Assembly: GCA_963576735.1 (NCBI GenBank) | Contig: CAUYWD010000148.1 | Location: forward strand, 1 to 64,000 | Direction: 5' to 3' | DNA length: 64,000 nucleotides | DNA from: Bedellia somnulentella | Taxonomy: Eukaryota > Arthropoda > Insecta > Lepidoptera > Bedelliidae | Shown: positions 15,798 to 25,082 of the stretch, piece by piece | Layout of the letters: each line of letters begins with the position of its first letter | Numbering within the stretch: position 1 is the first letter of the stretch | Notes under the pieces: model-generated | What the model saw: only the letters and a program-made list of their open reading frames with translations | Told to the model about the DNA's origin: nothing | Databases searched by the model: none | Translations under genes and position numbers: made by a program

Positions 15798-18070
15798 TAT
15801 TGAGTAACGTCAATGGGCTCCCCCTCCTCCATTGGCTCACTAGTTTGTGTTAGTGAGCACGTTGGTTTAGCTTGGGCCTGTGATTTGCCGCCAGCTTTCT
15901 TTCGATGCCTCGTCTTATTGCATGACTTAGCCCCTATTCGGTGATCTGCTGGTTTATTGTCAGCAGAGCAAAGGAGACAATGGGGTTTGTCTGAGCATTC
16001 ACGTGCTTTATGACCGGCCCCACCACAGCGATAACATAGCGCACTATGATTGGAACTTGATTGGCAAGCTGCGCGGACGTGTCCAGGCTCCAAGCACTGG
16101 AAGCACCTTAGCTCTCTTTGAGGTAGCAACTGTACCCGAGCCAAACTCCAGCCAATCTGAACCTCACCCACTTGGTTTAGCTTTTTCAGAGCTTCGGCTG
16201 GGCATCGGACCCAAGCTGTTCCACGACCTCTTGGTCCATCCCGTACGTGACCAACCTTGACGTCCTCAGGTGAGCATCCTCCTGCAGCTGCTACAGCAGT
16301 AGCAATTTCCTGGGGCGACAAAGAGTCGTCAAGTCCAATAAGGCGCATATCGCCAGCCTTAATTGGCCTAGAAACCTTAACTTCTGGCGGCAATACTTGC
16401 CGTAGTTTTACAGCAAGGGCATCAGCTTTCACCTTAGCCTCGGGTCCAGAAAGTTCGATCAGCCTAGCCCCGGTAATAGCTTTACGGGAGCGAATTTGAT
16501 GAATTCCCATTTCTGATAGATTTACTATTTGCCTGGCTTTGGTCATCACCTCTGAGTAGTTAAGGCCTTTGGCCTCAGCTCCTTCTACCAGGGAAACGCT
16601 CACAGCCGCAAAACGTGGAACCCGAATGGTGGGCTTTTTCTTCTTTTTATTATGCGGGTTTCCAGTGAGGGCTTTTGTTGGGACTGCTGCGTTGGCTTTC
16701 CCATTCCTTCTCACTACTGTAGCCCAGGTATCTTTGACTGGGGCAGACGAAGGCCCAGGCTGGGGCTGTTCATGAGGGCGGGTCATACTCTGAGAAACCA
16801 CCATTCTATCATTTGGTGAGGTAAGGGGCTTAAGTGGCGCGGATTTAGGGACTGACTTTTTCCCCTTCCCTTTGCCCTTAGTTTGGCTACCCAAAGATGT
16901 TGAGACTGAGTTTCCTACCGCCAAGGAAGAAGTTTGGGATGACTTCTTTGTCACAGCATCTGAGGCAAGCGGTGGCCGAATTCGCTGTGGTGGCAAAAGC
17001 CTTTCCTCGAGTGCTTCGAGCCTAGCATTCATCATGGTTCCCACTTGAACCATGATAGAGCGCGCCAAATCATCACTGCTAAGGGCAGTTGTGTTGACGT
17101 TAGAGCGAACACTCATGACCTCAGCTTTAACTTCCACTAGCTCACGACGTAGATTATCCAGCTCGGTAGCTAAGGTTTGCTTATCCGACGTCGCTCTTTT
17201 ATTTTCCTCTTTCAGCCGGGTAATTTCATCTTGAAGAGCAATGACTTCCTTAGAGGATGACCACTCTTTCAGCATTTCGGTATACCGAGTGATATCTTCC
17301 GCCGCATTCCTTAAGTCCCTTACGTAGGTGCCTTTCAGATTGCTAGACTTCTTGGCTACCTCCATAACTTTTGTCGCACGCTCCTTAACTATTTGGGCAA
17401 GGTCTGCCGCAGATTTAGCTTCTATAGGAGTTGGTGAAGACCGTATCCGGGATCTACAGGCAGTGCCCCTCACCATTTTAGGATTCGGAGCGTCCTGCTG
17501 ACTGCCTGATTCCTCATCTCGCAGGAATTTCTTCCTGGCCGCAGCGGCATCCGCTCTGGCCTTTCCTACTCCTATATACTGGCCCGTAGATGGAGGTCTA
17601 CCGCGGCCTCTCTTCGACGAGGTTTGGCTGGCGAGAGTTGCAAAGCTCACGTCGGAGTCAGAAGTGCTCTCGTCATTTGCAGCTGGGCGCTTCCTTTGTA
17701 GTTCCAGTAAACTGGCGGAGCTACCTGCTGTCAAGATCGATGAAAAGCGCTCATTACCATCACTTTCCATATCAATGGATTCACATTCATCGTTGTCAGG
17801 GTTTATTACCCGATCATCGAATTTATTTCTATGGGAATCAACTGGAATTCCCAAAGAGATTCTACATTCTCTGATGGCTGACGTTTGCAGAGAGCCATCA
17901 CTATTCGTTGCGCTTATAACTGAGTCCGTAAGAGTAAAGCATTGGTCGTTGGGTTGGCTGTTTTTGCCCCCCCCAGAATACGTGGGGGCGCCTTCCACGG
18001 ACGTGGAAGGGTGGGATTCCCCCTCTCGGGGACCCACCTGGGTAATTCTATTAAAACTAGCCTTTTTCAT
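15797..18070 (-). CDS. ORF1: S4 ORF1, gag-like protein (757 aa)
   Basis: Longest ORF1 here. Type 1 N-terminus (QVGPREGESHPS, YSGGG), then an acidic insert of about 40 residues not seen in S1/S3, the AT-hook-like KRGRGRPP followed by YIGVGKARADAA, a coiled coil (IALQDEITRLKEENKR region and following heptads), KGKGKGKK, gag core (IRVPRFAAVSVSL) and three zinc knuckles. The central and C-terminal parts resemble S13 ORF1 more than S1/S3, yet S13 has a type 2 N-terminus. Stop TAA overlaps the ORF2 ATG. Expected role is RNA packaging and telomere targeting, known for SART1 ORF1 and inferred here. Confidence 0.93.
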   Translation of the reverse strand: MKKASFNRITQVGPREGESHPSTSVEGAPTYSGGGKNSQPNDQCFTLTDSVISATNSDGSLQTSAIRECRISLGIPVDSHRNKFDDRVINPDNDECESIDMESDGNERFSSILTAGSSASLLELQRKRPAANDESTSDSDVSFATLASQTSSKRGRGRPPSTGQYIGVGKARADAAAARKKFLRDEESGSQQDAPNPKMVRGTACRSRIRSSPTPIEAKSAADLAQIVKERATKVMEVAKKSSNLKGTYVRDLRNAAEDITRYTEMLKEWSSSKEVIALQDEITRLKEENKRATSDKQTLATELDNLRRELVEVKAEVMSVRSNVNTTALSSDDLARSIMVQVGTMMNARLEALEERLLPPQRIRPPLASDAVTKKSSQTSSLAVGNSVSTSLGSQTKGKGKGKKSVPKSAPLKPLTSPNDRMVVSQSMTRPHEQPQPGPSSAPVKDTWATVVRRNGKANAAVPTKALTGNPHNKKKKKPTIRVPRFAAVSVSLVEGAEAKGLNYSEVMTKARQIVNLSEMGIHQIRSRKAITGARLIELSGPEAKVKADALAVKLRQVLPPEVKVSRPIKAGDMRLIGLDDSLSPQEIATAVAAAGGCSPEDVKVGHVRDGPRGRGTAWVRCPAEALKKLNQVGEVQIGWSLARVQLLPQRELRCFQCLEPGHVRAACQSSSNHSALCYRCGGAGHKARECSDKPHCLLCSADNKPADHRIGAKSCNKTRHRKKAGGKSQAQAKPTCSLTQTSEPMEEGEPIDVTQ

Positions 18071-18104
18071 TATGGGGTTTGGTAGGCTTTACCCTCGGCC
18101 TACC
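17966..18104 (-). promoter_or_regulatory. S4 hairpin array across ORF1 start
   Basis: H1 at 18081-18104. H3 is CCTTCCAC/GTGGAAGG with a 4-nt loop, a G-C to A-T pair swap relative to S1/S3. H4 has RNA loop GAGA (GNRA) where S1 has GAAA. The YSGG hairpin starts at 17966. Confidence 0.74.
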
Positions 18105-18541
18105 ATCGAGCTGCGCTTGGCACTGGACTCCCTCCAGACATTCATCCCCTCGGCACGCTGACCTTGGGATTAGGGTAATTTTTTATAGAGGTTTTCTTCC
18201 TCGCAGCCCAGACCTCAGTGGCCTGAGCCCCCGTTCCCACCGAAGTAGGCTTACGGTTTGGCCGGCAGTATCATGAAGACACTGCCGCCCCACAGAGACA
18301 GAACCTGGCCGACCGATGCGACACAGACGCCAGGTTCTAACACCCGCCCCAGCCGCCCAATGTGGACAAACGCTGGGGCTAAGCCGTGCACATCAGAATG
18401 TGCCACGACTTCCCGTCCGCTTACTGCTCGCTCTGGAAGCAGGGGAGAGAAGCGGACTCTCGGTACATTGGCTTCACCCCGGACTGGATTGCCCGAGGCT
18501 ACTGAGCCCCCACGCCACGACAAGGCTGCACCGTGTGGGGG
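18071..18541 (-). other. S4 5' UTR
   Basis: 471 nt, no gene. Lacks the first CAGCCGCCC...CGCTGGG module but keeps the second, plus the GTCCGCTT/AAGCGGAC and terminal stems. S7 and S8 share this form. Confidence 0.7.
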
Positions 18542-18563
18542 AACCTAACCTAACCTAACCTAA

Positions 18564-18566
<3 letters not shown>
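18542..18566 (-). repeat. Telomeric tract T5, (TTAGG)5
   Basis: Five units between S4 and S5. Confidence 0.97.
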
Positions 18567-18594
<28 letters not shown>

Positions 18595-18596
<2 letters not shown>

Positions 18597-18975
18597 GTGG
18601 GGAAATCCTCATGGATTCCCCGCCGCTGGGGGGAGCGACGGGGATATGTCAGACTCGTACTGACTAAAACCCCACGGTGGTCCTTCTCAGTGCACGATGA
18701 TCGGGGTCCCTGGCCTCTGTCACCGAAGGTAATTTACCACGGACCCCTCGCACCTATGCCTTGCGGCATTCCTTCAACGGGGGGACAGAACCCCCCTATT
18801 TCCAACACACAGAAACGGACGCTCAGAACCACTGAAGCGTCCGTCCTTCTTGGCAGGGTGCGTAGCGCGCAAATAGCCCCCCTTTGCGCGCCTCCTGCCG
18901 TGGAGCCCCACTTTCAGCGTCGCACGCCATATGGGGGCTCCGTGGTCTTAGAAGACCCTACCAATGGCCGCGGCG
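18595..18975 (-). other. S5 3' UTR
   Basis: 381 nt, no gene, nearly identical to the S3 3' UTR with the same stems. Confidence 0.65.
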
Positions 18976-21900
18976 TCAGTGGTTCCTGACACCGCGGCGA
19001 CGACGTCCCCTTCTAGTTGGGTCCGCCAGCTCCCTGTCTCGTTCGGCGGCCTCCTTTGCAAGCATGACTCGTTCGCAAAAGGAGGCCGCCGCCGCCCACG
19101 CATCGGGTCTCTCCACCATAGCCGCGACCACGGCTGGCAGAGAGATATCCGGGCCGATGACCGCCCGGAGTGCTGCCCTCTCTTCGTCCCACGCTGGGCA
19201 CACTTCCAATGTGTGCTGCGCCGTTTCTTCGGGGCAATTTAGGCAGTGGTGGCAACGAGCAGCCTGCTCCTTGCCCAGCCGCCACAGGTACTTCCCAAAG
19301 CAACCATGCCCGGAAAGGACCTGTGTCAGCCGAAAGCTCAGAGATCCGTGCTCTCGCTGCAACCACTGCGTAAAGACGGGGAGGATCGCCTCCACCGTCC
19401 TGTGCCCCGCACTCGGCTGACCCAGCCGGAGCGCCCATGCCTCCAGGGCAGCTGACTCGACCTCCCGTTTGTAGGCCGCAGTCTCCCGATTTGTGGGCCA
19501 GTGGCCCTGTGTCCGCCGTTCTTCGCGCCAGTGGAAGGTCGACGCGAGAACTTGCGCGTCTAACTCCCACGGCTTCGAACCCGCCATTAGGCAGGCAGCC
19601 TCTCGGGATACCGTGCGGTATCCCCTTGACGCCCTGACAGCCATGAGCCGTTGCGGCGCATGAAGAAGCGCCGCGTTCGACCCCTTCAGGGCGTCAGCCC
19701 ACACTGGGGAGCCGTACATGGCCATAGACCGTACGACCCCCATATAGAGCTGCCTGCACGCGCTCCCAGGGCCCCCGAGGTTCGGCAGAAGTCTGCTGAG
19801 TGCAGCTGCCGCAACCATCAACCGGGGCCCCAAACGCTCGAAGTGAGCGCGGAACGTCCAACGGCCGTCGAGTGTTAGTCCCAAGTATTTTAACGTGGAC
19901 TCGACGGCAATCCTCTCGCCACCCACGACGATGGCGGATTCCCCTACCGGCGGACGATTCCGAGGACCATGGAACCACAAGGCCTCGGATTTGTTCAGGG
20001 CCACTTCCAGGCCCAACGACCTAATACGGCGCACTACGTGCGCCACACCCGCAGTTCCGCGGATGGCGGCCTCTCTGTACGTTTTTCCTCGAGCCGTCAC
20101 TAGGGTGTCGTCTGCATAGCAGGTGAGTTGGACACCCCAGAGGTTGGCGCCGCGTAAAACCCAGTCGTAACCGATGTTCCACAGGAGCGGGCCCAAGACT
20201 GAGCCCTGTGGAACACCGCATGTCATTTCGCGGCGACCCCAACCCTCTCGAAGCGGATACGTGATGAACCGATCCGAGAGGTACGACCCGAGGATCCTCC
20301 TCAAGTACGGAGGCACTTCGTGAAATTTCAGTGCCTCCGCTATACAGGACCAGGGCATGGTGTTAAATGCGTTTTTTATATCCAGCGATACCGCCAACAC
20401 CACCTCGCCCTGGGAGACCGCCTCATCCGCTATTGAGCGGACCCGCAGAACTGCATGTACTGTCGAGCGACAGCGCCTGAAACCGAACTGCTGGTCCGAG
20501 AGGTTCGGACCAGCTCCCTCTAAGTGCTCGACGATTCGGGCAGAGATCACCCTTTCCAACAGTTTGCCCGCCTCGTCGAGCAGGACTATAGGACGAAAAG
20601 CCGAGGGTTCAATAGAGTCAGCGGGGCGCCCGTCCTTTCGCAGAAGCACGAGTTTACCCGTCTTCCACGGCTCTGGAAAAACACCTTGTTCCAGGCACGT
20701 GGAGAACAGGCCCCGAAACCTCTCCTCCAGGAACGGTTTGAGCGCCACTACCCACGCCTTCCCCGGGATCCCGTCTAGTCCCGGGGCTGTCTTCTTCTTT
20801 TTCAGGCGCTCTATGGCCACCGCCAACTCCGGTTCGGTCACTTCGGGGACGAGATGTTCATCCACCGAACGCTGCCGCTCAAGAGCCATTACAGGGGGCT
20901 GATGCGCCCCCCTGTCCGGGAACAAGGCCGAAACCACGTTTTCCACCACGTGGGTCTGGAGACTCGTCGTTAGCGGGGGCGCCCATGGTCTAAGCCTTTG
21001 CCTGGCCATTCTGTAGGCACGCCCCCATGGATCATTCTCAAGAGCCTCCAGAAGCTCCCTTCGCGAGGCTTCTTTGGCCCTGATTATCGCAATCTTCAGG
21101 GCCTTCTTTGCCTCGCGGAATATTTCCACGCGGCGGAGCTGTTCCGCCTCGTCCCGGATCCTCCTCCTGCGATTTCTTTTGCACCGGCGGCGCGCCGTCA
21201 TACTTGCTAATCGCAATCGAGCGATTTCGGCGCTCCACCAGTGCACTTGCCGCCTCGGAGCCATCGGTCCCGCACGGGGCATCGATGCGTCGCATATCTC
21301 TGTGAGGGCATCAATAAACCAGCTCACCTCGGCATTGATGTCAACGGCCGCACCGGGCGGCGGTGACATCCAGGACTGGACGATGGATGCTTCCTCCATC
21401 ATATCCTTGTCCAGTCTGGTGAGGGCCCACCTAGGTCCCCCATTTGCCGACAGGCCACCCGGTAAGGTGGCTGGCTGGGACGCGGAGATCTCGAACCGGA
21501 TGTACCGATGGTCCGAGTACGACTCCACGTCCGTGATAACCCTCCAGCCCTTGATCAGGGCCCAGAGACCGGGAGTTGCGAAGGTCAAATCGACAATCGA
21601 ACTCCCGTTATGCCGAACGCATGTAGGTGCCGAACCTCTGTTGGCCACGGTCACTCCCGTGGCCGTCGCCCACTCCATTACCGCCTCACCGAAGGCTTCT
21701 GTCGCCGGAGAACCCCAAGCCACGGATTTGGCATTGAAGTCTCCAGCGACCAACACTTGGCGTGGGCGACGTTGCAGGACTGCTGCTTCCAATTCTTGTA
21801 AGAAGGTTTCGTAGTCGGCAAGCGACCCATTGGCAGAGAAGTAAATTGAAATAACCACAACTTCTCCAATGCGTGCTGCAACGAAACCCTGACCTCTTGT

Positions 21901-22107
21901 TATTTCTTCTAGCAACAGCCCTGATGACCGGCTGACAGTGATTGCCGCCACGCCGTTCAGGTCCGACACCCAGTTTACCCCTGTAGGGACGAAGTATGGC
22001 TCCGAGACCACGCCTACTTGTATCAGCCACTCCGCCATACTCTGAATAAAGAGATCCTGAGCGATGGCGCAGTGGTTGATATTAACTTGCAAAATCTGCA
22101 TGGCCAT
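18976..22107 (-). CDS. ORF2: S5 ORF2, endonuclease-reverse transcriptase (1043 aa)
   Basis: Complete enzyme: endonuclease with NHC near 11-13, SEPY 35-38, GDFN 122-125 and SDH; RT with APGLDGIPG and YADD; C-terminal CHHC...HTLEVC knuckle; tail GRRRRGVRNH. I start it at the ATG at 22107, which matches the MAxxFLQ start of the other copies; a reading from 22110 would use GTG. The junction is unusual: ORF1 ends at TAG (22110-22112) and the next in-frame codon is TGA, whose A begins the ORF2 ATG (TAG-TGATG). So the restart context is UGAUG rather than UAAUG, behind tandem stops. Residues 437-453 keep the LDGIPG motif, with Lys for Gln in GKAWV. Confidence 0.93.
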   Translation of the reverse strand: MAMQILQVNINHCAIAQDLFIQSMAEWLIQVGVVSEPYFVPTGVNWVSDLNGVAAITVSRSSGLLLEEITRGQGFVAARIGEVVVISIYFSANGSLADYETFLQELEAAVLQRRPRQVLVAGDFNAKSVAWGSPATEAFGEAVMEWATATGVTVANRGSAPTCVRHNGSSIVDLTFATPGLWALIKGWRVITDVESYSDHRYIRFEISASQPATLPGGLSANGGPRWALTRLDKDMMEEASIVQSWMSPPPGAAVDINAEVSWFIDALTEICDASMPRAGPMAPRRQVHWWSAEIARLRLASMTARRRCKRNRRRRIRDEAEQLRRVEIFREAKKALKIAIIRAKEASRRELLEALENDPWGRAYRMARQRLRPWAPPLTTSLQTHVVENVVSALFPDRGAHQPPVMALERQRSVDEHLVPEVTEPELAVAIERLKKKKTAPGLDGIPGKAWVVALKPFLEERFRGLFSTCLEQGVFPEPWKTGKLVLLRKDGRPADSIEPSAFRPIVLLDEAGKLLERVISARIVEHLEGAGPNLSDQQFGFRRCRSTVHAVLRVRSIADEAVSQGEVVLAVSLDIKNAFNTMPWSCIAEALKFHEVPPYLRRILGSYLSDRFITYPLREGWGRREMTCGVPQGSVLGPLLWNIGYDWVLRGANLWGVQLTCYADDTLVTARGKTYREAAIRGTAGVAHVVRRIRSLGLEVALNKSEALWFHGPRNRPPVGESAIVVGGERIAVESTLKYLGLTLDGRWTFRAHFERLGPRLMVAAAALSRLLPNLGGPGSACRQLYMGVVRSMAMYGSPVWADALKGSNAALLHAPQRLMAVRASRGYRTVSREAACLMAGSKPWELDAQVLASTFHWREERRTQGHWPTNRETAAYKREVESAALEAWALRLGQPSAGHRTVEAILPVFTQWLQREHGSLSFRLTQVLSGHGCFGKYLWRLGKEQAARCHHCLNCPEETAQHTLEVCPAWDEERAALRAVIGPDISLPAVVAAMVERPDAWAAAASFCERVMLAKEAAERDRELADPTRRGRRRRGVRNH

Positions 22108-22109
22108 CA

Positions 22110-24263
22110 CTAAGTAATGACCATGGGTTCCATCCCTGTTCTCAAACCACCATTCGTTTTTGGCTGGCTTGGTTTAACAACTTTTCGCTGGTTAAATCCC
22201 TTCTTTTTGTTGGCTGACTTTGTTCGATTAGTCGAGCACACTTTAGCTCCTATCATGTGGTCAGCCGGCTTATTTCCCTCTTTGCAAACTGGACAGCACG
22301 GTGTTGCATCGCATTCCCCCTTTTTATGACCCGGTAGTCCACAACGGTAACAGTTACTACCACGGTCAATCTCTGATTTGCACGTTGCACGTACATGTCC
22401 AGTTTCCAGGCACCTGAAGCAGCGAAGCTCCTTTCTAGGGAGAAGTTGAGCCCGAACCGCACCCCACCCGATTTGCAGCCCTCCCTCCTGTAAAAGTTTT
22501 TTGGCTGCAGTCAGAGGGCATTTTATGTGGACAGTTGAACTGCCGCGTGGGCCTATAGTAACCTGCCCAACTTTTACGTTTTCTGACTCACAGCCACCAG
22601 CGATGGCGACGGCGCGCGAGATCTCTTCTGGTGTGACGGTGTCATCCAGACCTATAAGACGAAGATCTTCCATCTTCATAGGCCTAAAGACCTTAGCCGT
22701 TCCAGGTTCTAAAACCTCTCTCAGCTTGGATGCGAGAATGTCGGCCTTTTCAGCGGACCCCTCTCCAGTGACCTCGTACATTCGTGCCCCTGTAAGAGCT
22801 GTGCGGATCCTGAGCGGCCCTATCCCAAGACCAGACAGATCCATTTTCTCCCTGGCTTCACCCAGAATTTTAGAGTAGGTAATGCCGTTCTGGGAAGCAC
22901 TCTCCTCTAACCTTACTATGACTGCGGCTGAGCTTGGAACCTTCAGTTTGCTAGCCGCTGACTTAGCCTTCGGTTTTGGTTTTTGGGGCTTTTTTGTGGT
23001 ACTAGTCGTCTGACTCTTCTTTTTGCCCCGCCGTACAACCGTGGCCCACGTTTCTTCAGGAGCAACATTTGAGGAGCCCGCAGTTGGCTGCACTTCAGAG
23101 ATTGTAGTGCAGGTAGGCTGCGAACGGGATTCAGGGCTAGCATTTGAGCTATGCGATGGTTTCGTGCTCTTTTTTCCTTTCCCTTTGGCTAACACCACGT
23201 TATTTTTTGCAGGCACTGAACTTGGTTGTCCTCTAGTTCCAGACCCAGCAATAGCCTCTGGTTTCCGTGCCGCTTTATCAGCAGCCAATGGAGGTCTTAA
23301 GCGTCGCTCCGGAAGCAGCCGATCCTCTAACGCCTCCAATCGCGCATTGAGCATTGTCCCAACTTGCATCATTATTGATTGGGCCAAGTTTTCTCCAACC
23401 TCTAATGATTTCCCCCCGCTCCTGATTTCAACCCGAAGGGTTTCCATCTCCTGCCTTAGTTTGGCTTGCTCAGCATGGAGGCTTTCGTTGCTGGCCTTCA
23501 TTAATTGCAGCTCATTTTTGAGGCGGTCGTTCTCAGTCTGTAGTCTTCTGTTTTCCTCCGTAGCCGTGCGCTCCGACAGGACCTCAGACAACTCCCTAAT
23601 TGAAGTGGCTGCATTTTTTAGGTCCCTAACAAATGTACCCTTCATATTTTTTGATCGGTTGGCCACATTCATGACGGCCGAGAGATGTTCTTGAACTGAG
23701 CTCAGCAGGTCGTTCGCCGTTTTCTCAGATGCAGGGACGCTGACTTTTTGTGCCTGATCACGTTTTTTCTGCTGCAAAAGATTATATCTCTCTACGCGGT
23801 GAGATGTTTCCTCCATTTTTTGGAGCATGAAACTCTCCCGTTTTGCAGCAGCTGCTTCCTCTCGAGCTTTCCCTATCCCTATGTATTGGCCGGTTGTGGG
23901 TGGCCTTCCTCTGCCCCTTTTTGCAGGAGCTTTAATGGAAGATTGACGCTTCTCATATTCCATACCTGTGTCAGTATCAGAAGATGCCGATCCACTCCCT
24001 GTGTACGTTCTCTTACGTTGAGAGTCCGTAACAGACATTGGTCCATCTTTGTTCACCGCAGAGTTGTACGAGCTGTCGCTCATCGACTCTCCGGCTGTGT
24101 CGCTAATATCGAAATCCTTAGAAATATCGCATGGGTCATTGGTTTGGCAGTTTTTGCCCCCCCCAGAATACGCGGGGGCGCCTTCCGCGGCCGCGGAAGG
24201 GTGGGATTCCCCCTTTCGGGGACCCACCTGGGTAATTATCTTTAAAAATGCCGAGTTCATCAT
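22110..24263 (-). CDS. ORF1: S5 ORF1, gag-like protein (about 717 aa)
   Basis: Gag-like protein with type 1 N-terminus (ITQVGPRKGESHPSAAAEG, YSGGG), Ser-rich stretch, AT-hook-like KRGRGRPP, coiled coil (RRLQTENDRLKNELQLMK region), a Lys-rich run (KGKGKKS), gag core and three zinc knuckles (CFRC, CYRC, CCPVC). The start is one of two adjacent ATGs at 24263/24260, matching the other copies and lying just after hairpin H1. The frame stays open upstream to 24332 but only from GTG, through the 5' UTR, so I do not count that extension. Stop TAG followed directly by TGA. Confidence 0.92.
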   Translation of the reverse strand: MMNSAFLKIITQVGPRKGESHPSAAAEGAPAYSGGGKNCQTNDPCDISKDFDISDTAGESMSDSSYNSAVNKDGPMSVTDSQRKRTYTGSGSASSDTDTGMEYEKRQSSIKAPAKRGRGRPPTTGQYIGIGKAREEAAAAKRESFMLQKMEETSHRVERYNLLQQKKRDQAQKVSVPASEKTANDLLSSVQEHLSAVMNVANRSKNMKGTFVRDLKNAATSIRELSEVLSERTATEENRRLQTENDRLKNELQLMKASNESLHAEQAKLRQEMETLRVEIRSGGKSLEVGENLAQSIMMQVGTMLNARLEALEDRLLPERRLRPPLAADKAARKPEAIAGSGTRGQPSSVPAKNNVVLAKGKGKKSTKPSHSSNASPESRSQPTCTTISEVQPTAGSSNVAPEETWATVVRRGKKKSQTTSTTKKPQKPKPKAKSAASKLKVPSSAAVIVRLEESASQNGITYSKILGEAREKMDLSGLGIGPLRIRTALTGARMYEVTGEGSAEKADILASKLREVLEPGTAKVFRPMKMEDLRLIGLDDTVTPEEISRAVAIAGGCESENVKVGQVTIGPRGSSTVHIKCPLTAAKKLLQEGGLQIGWGAVRAQLLPRKELRCFRCLETGHVRATCKSEIDRGSNCYRCGLPGHKKGECDATPCCPVCKEGNKPADHMIGAKVCSTNRTKSANKKKGFNQRKVVKPSQPKTNGGLRTGMEPMVIT

Positions 24264-24295
24264 AGTTTTTGTAGGCTGTTTTATCCTCGGCCTAC
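24156..24295 (-). promoter_or_regulatory. S5 hairpin array across ORF1 start
   Basis: H1 24271-24295 has a 6-bp stem GTAGGC/GCCTAC and an enlarged loop. H3 is CCTTCCGC/GCGGAAGG with loop GGCC. The YSGG hairpin starts at 24156. Confidence 0.7.
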
Positions 24296-24670
24296 TCGAG
24301 CTGACGCTAGGCACTGGACCCCCTCCAGACACTCATCCCCTCGGCACGCCGACCTTGGGATTGGAGTAATTTTTTATAGAGGTTTTCTTCCTCGCAGCCC
24401 AGACCTCAGTGGCCTGAGCCCCCGTTCCCACCGGAGTAGGCTTACGGGTTGGCCGGCAGTATCATGAAGACACTGCCGCCCCTCCATCACCAGCCGCCCA
24501 ATGTGGGTAGCTGGGACCGAACGCAAGACAGAACCTGGCCGACCGATACGACACAAACGCCAGGTTCTAACTCAACAACGACGCCTACTCGGTACATTGG
24601 CTTCACCCCGGGCTGGATTGCCCGAGGCTACTGAGCCCCCACGCCACGACAAGGCTGTACCGTGTGGGGG
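24264..24670 (-). other. S5 5' UTR, short form
   Basis: About 407 nt, no gene. Layout as S3: one CAGCCGCCC module (with a small deletion), GAACCTGGC/GCCAGGTTC hairpin and terminal stems. Confidence 0.68.
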
Positions 24671-24685
24671 AACCTAACCTAACCT
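24671..24685 (-). repeat. Telomeric tract T6, (TTAGG)3
   Basis: Three units between S5 and S6. Confidence 0.95.
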
Positions 24686-24706
24686 TTTTTTTTTTTTTTT
24701 TTTTTT

Positions 24707-25082
24707 GTCGTGGGGAAATCCTCATGGATTCCCCGCCACTTGAAGGGTGCGGCGGGGATATGCCGGACTCTTACCGGCTAAAACCCCACGGTGGCCATCT
24801 CAGGTGCTTCGTTGCAGGGCATACGGGAATCGCCAGAGGCATGACGTCCGCGTGCCCCACGCACTTCGCCTTTCGGCGAACATCTCGGGGGCTGACTTTA
24901 TGTGCCCCCTTTTTCGCCATCTTTTGCAACGGAAGCTCAAGGCCACCCTGAGCTTCCGGCCTCCTCAAGGCAGGATTGGATGGGCACCCAAGAGCCCTTC
25001 CTCTGGGTACCCCCTGCCTCAGTGCCCCGCTAGGTGGCTTATCATCATCACCACACTAGCAAGGCTCATCGGGACCGCAGCG
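24707..25082 (-). other. S6 3' UTR
   Basis: 376 nt, no gene. The terminal hairpin is GCCGG/CCGGC around loop ACTCTTA: two compensatory pair changes from GTCAG/CTGAC. Confidence 0.68.

Larger units (their letters stand above)
12223..18541 (-). mobile_element. S4: full-length SART-like element, both ORFs open
   Basis: A 55-nt poly(A), 3' UTR, intact ORF2 and ORF1, 5' UTR. Body 6264 bp, the longest in the window because ORF1 is longer. Canonical junctions on both sides. A good candidate for an active copy; S2 appears to be a recent relative. Confidence 0.94.
18567..24670 (-). mobile_element. S5: full-length SART-like element, both ORFs open
   Basis: A 28-nt poly(A), 3' UTR, intact ORF2 and ORF1, short-form 5' UTR. 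Body 6076 bp. Same ORF2 subfamily as S3, S8, S9 and S10. Confidence 0.94.

Noticed and set aside
24264..24332. N-terminal extension of S5 ORF1 into the 5' UTR (SGGGPVPSV...)
   Set aside because: It begins with GTG, lies across conserved 5' UTR structure, and the same segment is out of frame in other copies.
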